A stretch of DNA of 64,000 bases from assembly GCF_900111775.1 (NCBI RefSeq), contig NZ_FOJJ01000012.1:248001-312000 (forward strand). Reading direction: 5' to 3'. Shown here one piece after another: positions 62,776-64,000 of this stretch (the first letter of the stretch is position 1; the number at the start of each line of letters is the position of its first letter). Both the position numbers and the translations under genes were made by a program. The stretch is from Desulfuromonas acetexigens. Lineage in GTDB: Bacteria > Desulfobacterota > Desulfuromonadia > Desulfuromonadales > Trichloromonadaceae. Under the pieces are notes generated by a model. That model ran no database searches, had not been told where the DNA came from, and saw only the letters and a list, made by a program, of their open reading frames with translations.

Positions 62776-63072
62776 ATGATGAAAAAAATTTGCAGACTGG
62801 TTATCATGGGGATGTTGTTGACTTTCGCCATGCCTCACACCGAAGTCTTCGCGGCCCCGAAAGCCGTAGCGGTGCAAAAGGTGATCAACATCAATACGGC
62901 GACCCTGGAGCAGCTGGAGTCCCTTCCTGGTGTGGGACCAGTTTCCGCTCAGCGGATTCTTGACCGCCGCAGCGAAATCGGCTCTTTCAAATCGGTGGAT
63001 CAGTTGGTCGAAGTCAAGGGGATTGGTGAGAAATCTCTGGGGAAGTTCCGCGAGCTGGTGACTGTTAAGTAG
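62776..63072 (+). CDS. ComEA-like helix-hairpin-helix exported protein
   Basis: 98 residues. A signal peptide (about 1-27, ending FAA) is followed by a double helix-hairpin-helix domain: VININTATLEQLESLPGVG, then SAQRILDRRSEIGSF and LVEVKGIGEKSLGKFRELV. This is the DNA-binding part of ComEA without the membrane anchor and linker. In Gram-negative bacteria such small proteins bind DNA in the periplasm during uptake. The ATG at 62776 (or 62779) has GAGGG upstream. It is flanked by its own promoter and terminator. Confidence 0.9.
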   Translation: MMKKICRLVIMGMLLTFAMPHTEVFAAPKAVAVQKVININTATLEQLESLPGVGPVSAQRILDRRSEIGSFKSVDQLVEVKGIGEKSLGKFRELVTVK

Positions 63073-63115
63073 CCACAGCTGTTCGGGATGGCAAATATAT
63101 AATCTCATGTTTTCT

Positions 63116-63149
63116 CGGGCCGTGCCCTCTGGGGACGGCCCGGTTTTTA
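63116..63149 (+). terminator. Terminator after the ComEA-like gene
   Basis: Stem CGGGCCGT.CCC with GGG.ACGGCCCG, loop about 4 nt, followed by GTTTTTA. It ends 11 bp before the start of the FtsB-like gene, which therefore needs a separate promoter or read-through. Confidence 0.85.
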
Positions 63150-63159
63150 GGGTAATTCG

Positions 63160-63516
63160 ATGGCGGAAAACGATTCTGCGGGTAAAAAAAACTGGCTTTC
63201 CCTCTGGCCGGCTCTTCTTGTTCTGGTAATCCTTGGTGTGGCCGTTTGGGGCGACAAGGGGATTTTGTGTGCCCTCCGTGCCAATCAGCAAAAAGAAGAT
63301 CTGTTGCGCCAGGTCCAGGCGCTTGAGGCGGTCAACCAGGAACTGCGCAGGGAGATTGAAAATCTTAAGTCCAATCCCCGCTTTCTTGAAGGCATCGCTC
63401 GTAAGGAGTTGGGAATGGTCAAGGAGGATGAACTGATCTATCAGTTTCGTTCCCAGGAAAAGAATTCGTCCGCCGGCGCTTCCGCTGCGAAAGCCGAGGG
63501 TGCTTCCCGCCCATAG
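63160..63516 (+). CDS. FtsB/DivIC-like septum formation initiator
   Basis: 118 residues. After a short polar head there is one membrane helix (LWPALLVLVILGVAVWG), then a coiled coil (QQKEDLLRQVQALEAVNQEL) and the family end block NPRFLEGIARKELGMVKEDE. FtsB-type proteins bridge FtsL and FtsQ in the divisome. The tail is Ser/Ala-rich. The ATG at 63160 lies close behind a terminator and has only a weak ribosome site (TAGGG). Confidence 0.85.
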   Translation: MAENDSAGKKNWLSLWPALLVLVILGVAVWGDKGILCALRANQQKEDLLRQVQALEAVNQELRREIENLKSNPRFLEGIARKELGMVKEDELIYQFRSQEKNSSAGASAAKAEGASRP

Positions 63517-63661
63517 GGTTTTATCTCCTCTCTTCTGTCTCAATCCCTTCCTTTCTTCTCATCTGTGGTCTCGAATTTCCCCTTTCTTGACAGGGGAGTT
63601 CTCCAGGGGCTAGGATGAGCAAGCCCCGTTCCGCTAGCTTTGATGTGAGGAGTCACAGTTC

Positions 63662-63838
63662 ATGACCCAGGACGTTCCTACCCTTTGCCCGCTTTGTGCC
63701 TGGCGAGCTCATTGTGCCAAACGTTTTTCTCGCGGAGATGACAGTTCCTTGCATTGTCCGGATTTCAGCGAGGATGTCATGCTGCGCAAGGAACGGGAGC
63801 GTGCCCGGACTGAACAGAAGGAAGATCGACAGGACTGA
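63662..63838 (+). CDS. Small Cys-rich protein (58 residues)
   Basis: 58 residues from the ATG at 63662, with GAGGAG upstream. Four cysteines (LCPLCAWRAHC and LHCPDFS) could bind one zinc or an iron-sulfur cluster; the second half is a charged helix (RKERERARTEQKEDRQD). There is no signal or membrane segment. I do not know a named family, but the good ribosome site and Cys spacing favour a real gene. Confidence 0.65.
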   Translation: MTQDVPTLCPLCAWRAHCAKRFSRGDDSSLHCPDFSEDVMLRKERERARTEQKEDRQD

Positions 63839-63938
63839 ATCCCGCCGGAGTAAGGGTAGTGTGGGGATTTGCGAATGACCGCCACAATTGCGGGGCGGGA
63901 ACGGATTTTGTTGAAGTGTGCCGGTTTTGGAGGTTTGA

Positions 63939-64000
63939 ATGGTGAAGCAGATGCAGTCCCGCACCCAGAGACGCATGGAGAAAAAACATGCGATTCTTCT
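63939..64000 (+). CDS. Start of a gene cut by the window edge
   Basis: An ATG at 63939 has GGAGG 5 nt upstream and opens a frame (MVKQMQSRTQRRMEKKHAIL) that stays open to the window end. The Arg/Lys-rich start is too short to assign. Another open frame begins at 63874 but lacks a ribosome site. Confidence 0.4.
   Translation, partial: MVKQMQSRTQRRMEKKHAIL

Noticed and set aside
1-64000. tRNA, rRNA or prophage genes.
   Set aside because: I saw no tRNA-like cloverleaf with a CCA end or TTCRA arm next to a gene gap, no rRNA core sequence, and no phage structural or integrase gene.

Overview
The window is high-GC, gene-dense bacterial DNA with short operons on both strands. Its content points to a metal- or sulfur-reducing deltaproteobacterium of the Desulfuromonadales (Geobacter/Desulfuromonas type). 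The pointers are two sets of multiheme c-type cytochromes with outer-membrane barrels, an IscA/HesB-like gene read through an in-frame UGA, sigma-54-like promoters, LptD for a Gram-negative envelope, and a REP-associated tyrosine transposase. The lineage is inferred from gene content only; there is no rRNA or tRNA in the window.

Layout. 0-10.4 kb: trkAH potassium uptake (minus), an HNH nuclease, a run of minus-strand genes (FliK-like protein, two exported unknowns, a methyltransferase), the SrkA kinase, an M48 lipoprotein protease and a PrmA-like methyltransferase. 10.5-15.6 kb: an IscA/HesB-like selenoprotein, an MtrB/PioB barrel gene also interrupted by an in-frame UGA, its DmsE-type decaheme partner, and a divergent LysR regulator. 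15.6-20.3 kb: a hybrid histidine kinase with a PhnD-like sensor, a solute-binding lipoprotein and a small acidic protein. 20.3-33.3 kb: one long minus-strand carbohydrate operon headed by a two-component pair, followed by a mannose-1-phosphate guanylyltransferase/phosphomannomutase-like fusion, a GH57 enzyme, GalT and a giant amylase-glycogen synthase fusion. 33.3-37.1 kb: a radical SAM protein, a tiny membrane ORF, a Rep/PcrA helicase and a cytochrome b5-like protein. 37.1-42.3 kb: a second electron conduit (barrel, periplasmic decaheme, surface OmcA/MtrC-type decaheme lipoprotein). 42.3-44.5 kb: accessory island with a REP-associated transposase, repeat arrays and a VapBC toxin-antitoxin pair between direct repeats. 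44.5-49 kb: DUF3187 protein, DUF4136-like lipoprotein, a repeat-domain exported protein and ResB. 49-59.5 kb: trpEGDC-trpB2-trpF, then a DEAD-box helicase, a family 5 uracil-DNA glycosylase, accD and folC. 59.5-64 kb: LptD with an unusual N-terminal domain, a ComEA-like helix-hairpin-helix protein, an FtsB-like protein, a small Cys-rich protein and a gene cut by the window edge.

The two cytochrome loci would each carry electrons across the outer membrane: a periplasmic decaheme hands electrons to or through a barrel, and in the second locus on to a surface decaheme. ResB supports cytochrome c assembly. The most unusual observation is that the MtrB/PioB gene continues in frame for 160 codons past a UGA, and a 9-bp hairpin that fits the bacterial SECIS rules lies 15-35 nt after that UGA. 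Its neighbour, 145 bp downstream, is a recognisable selenoprotein gene with its own SECIS-like hairpin. I infer a selenocysteine-containing outer-membrane electron-conduit barrel, which I do not recall as a described selenoprotein family.
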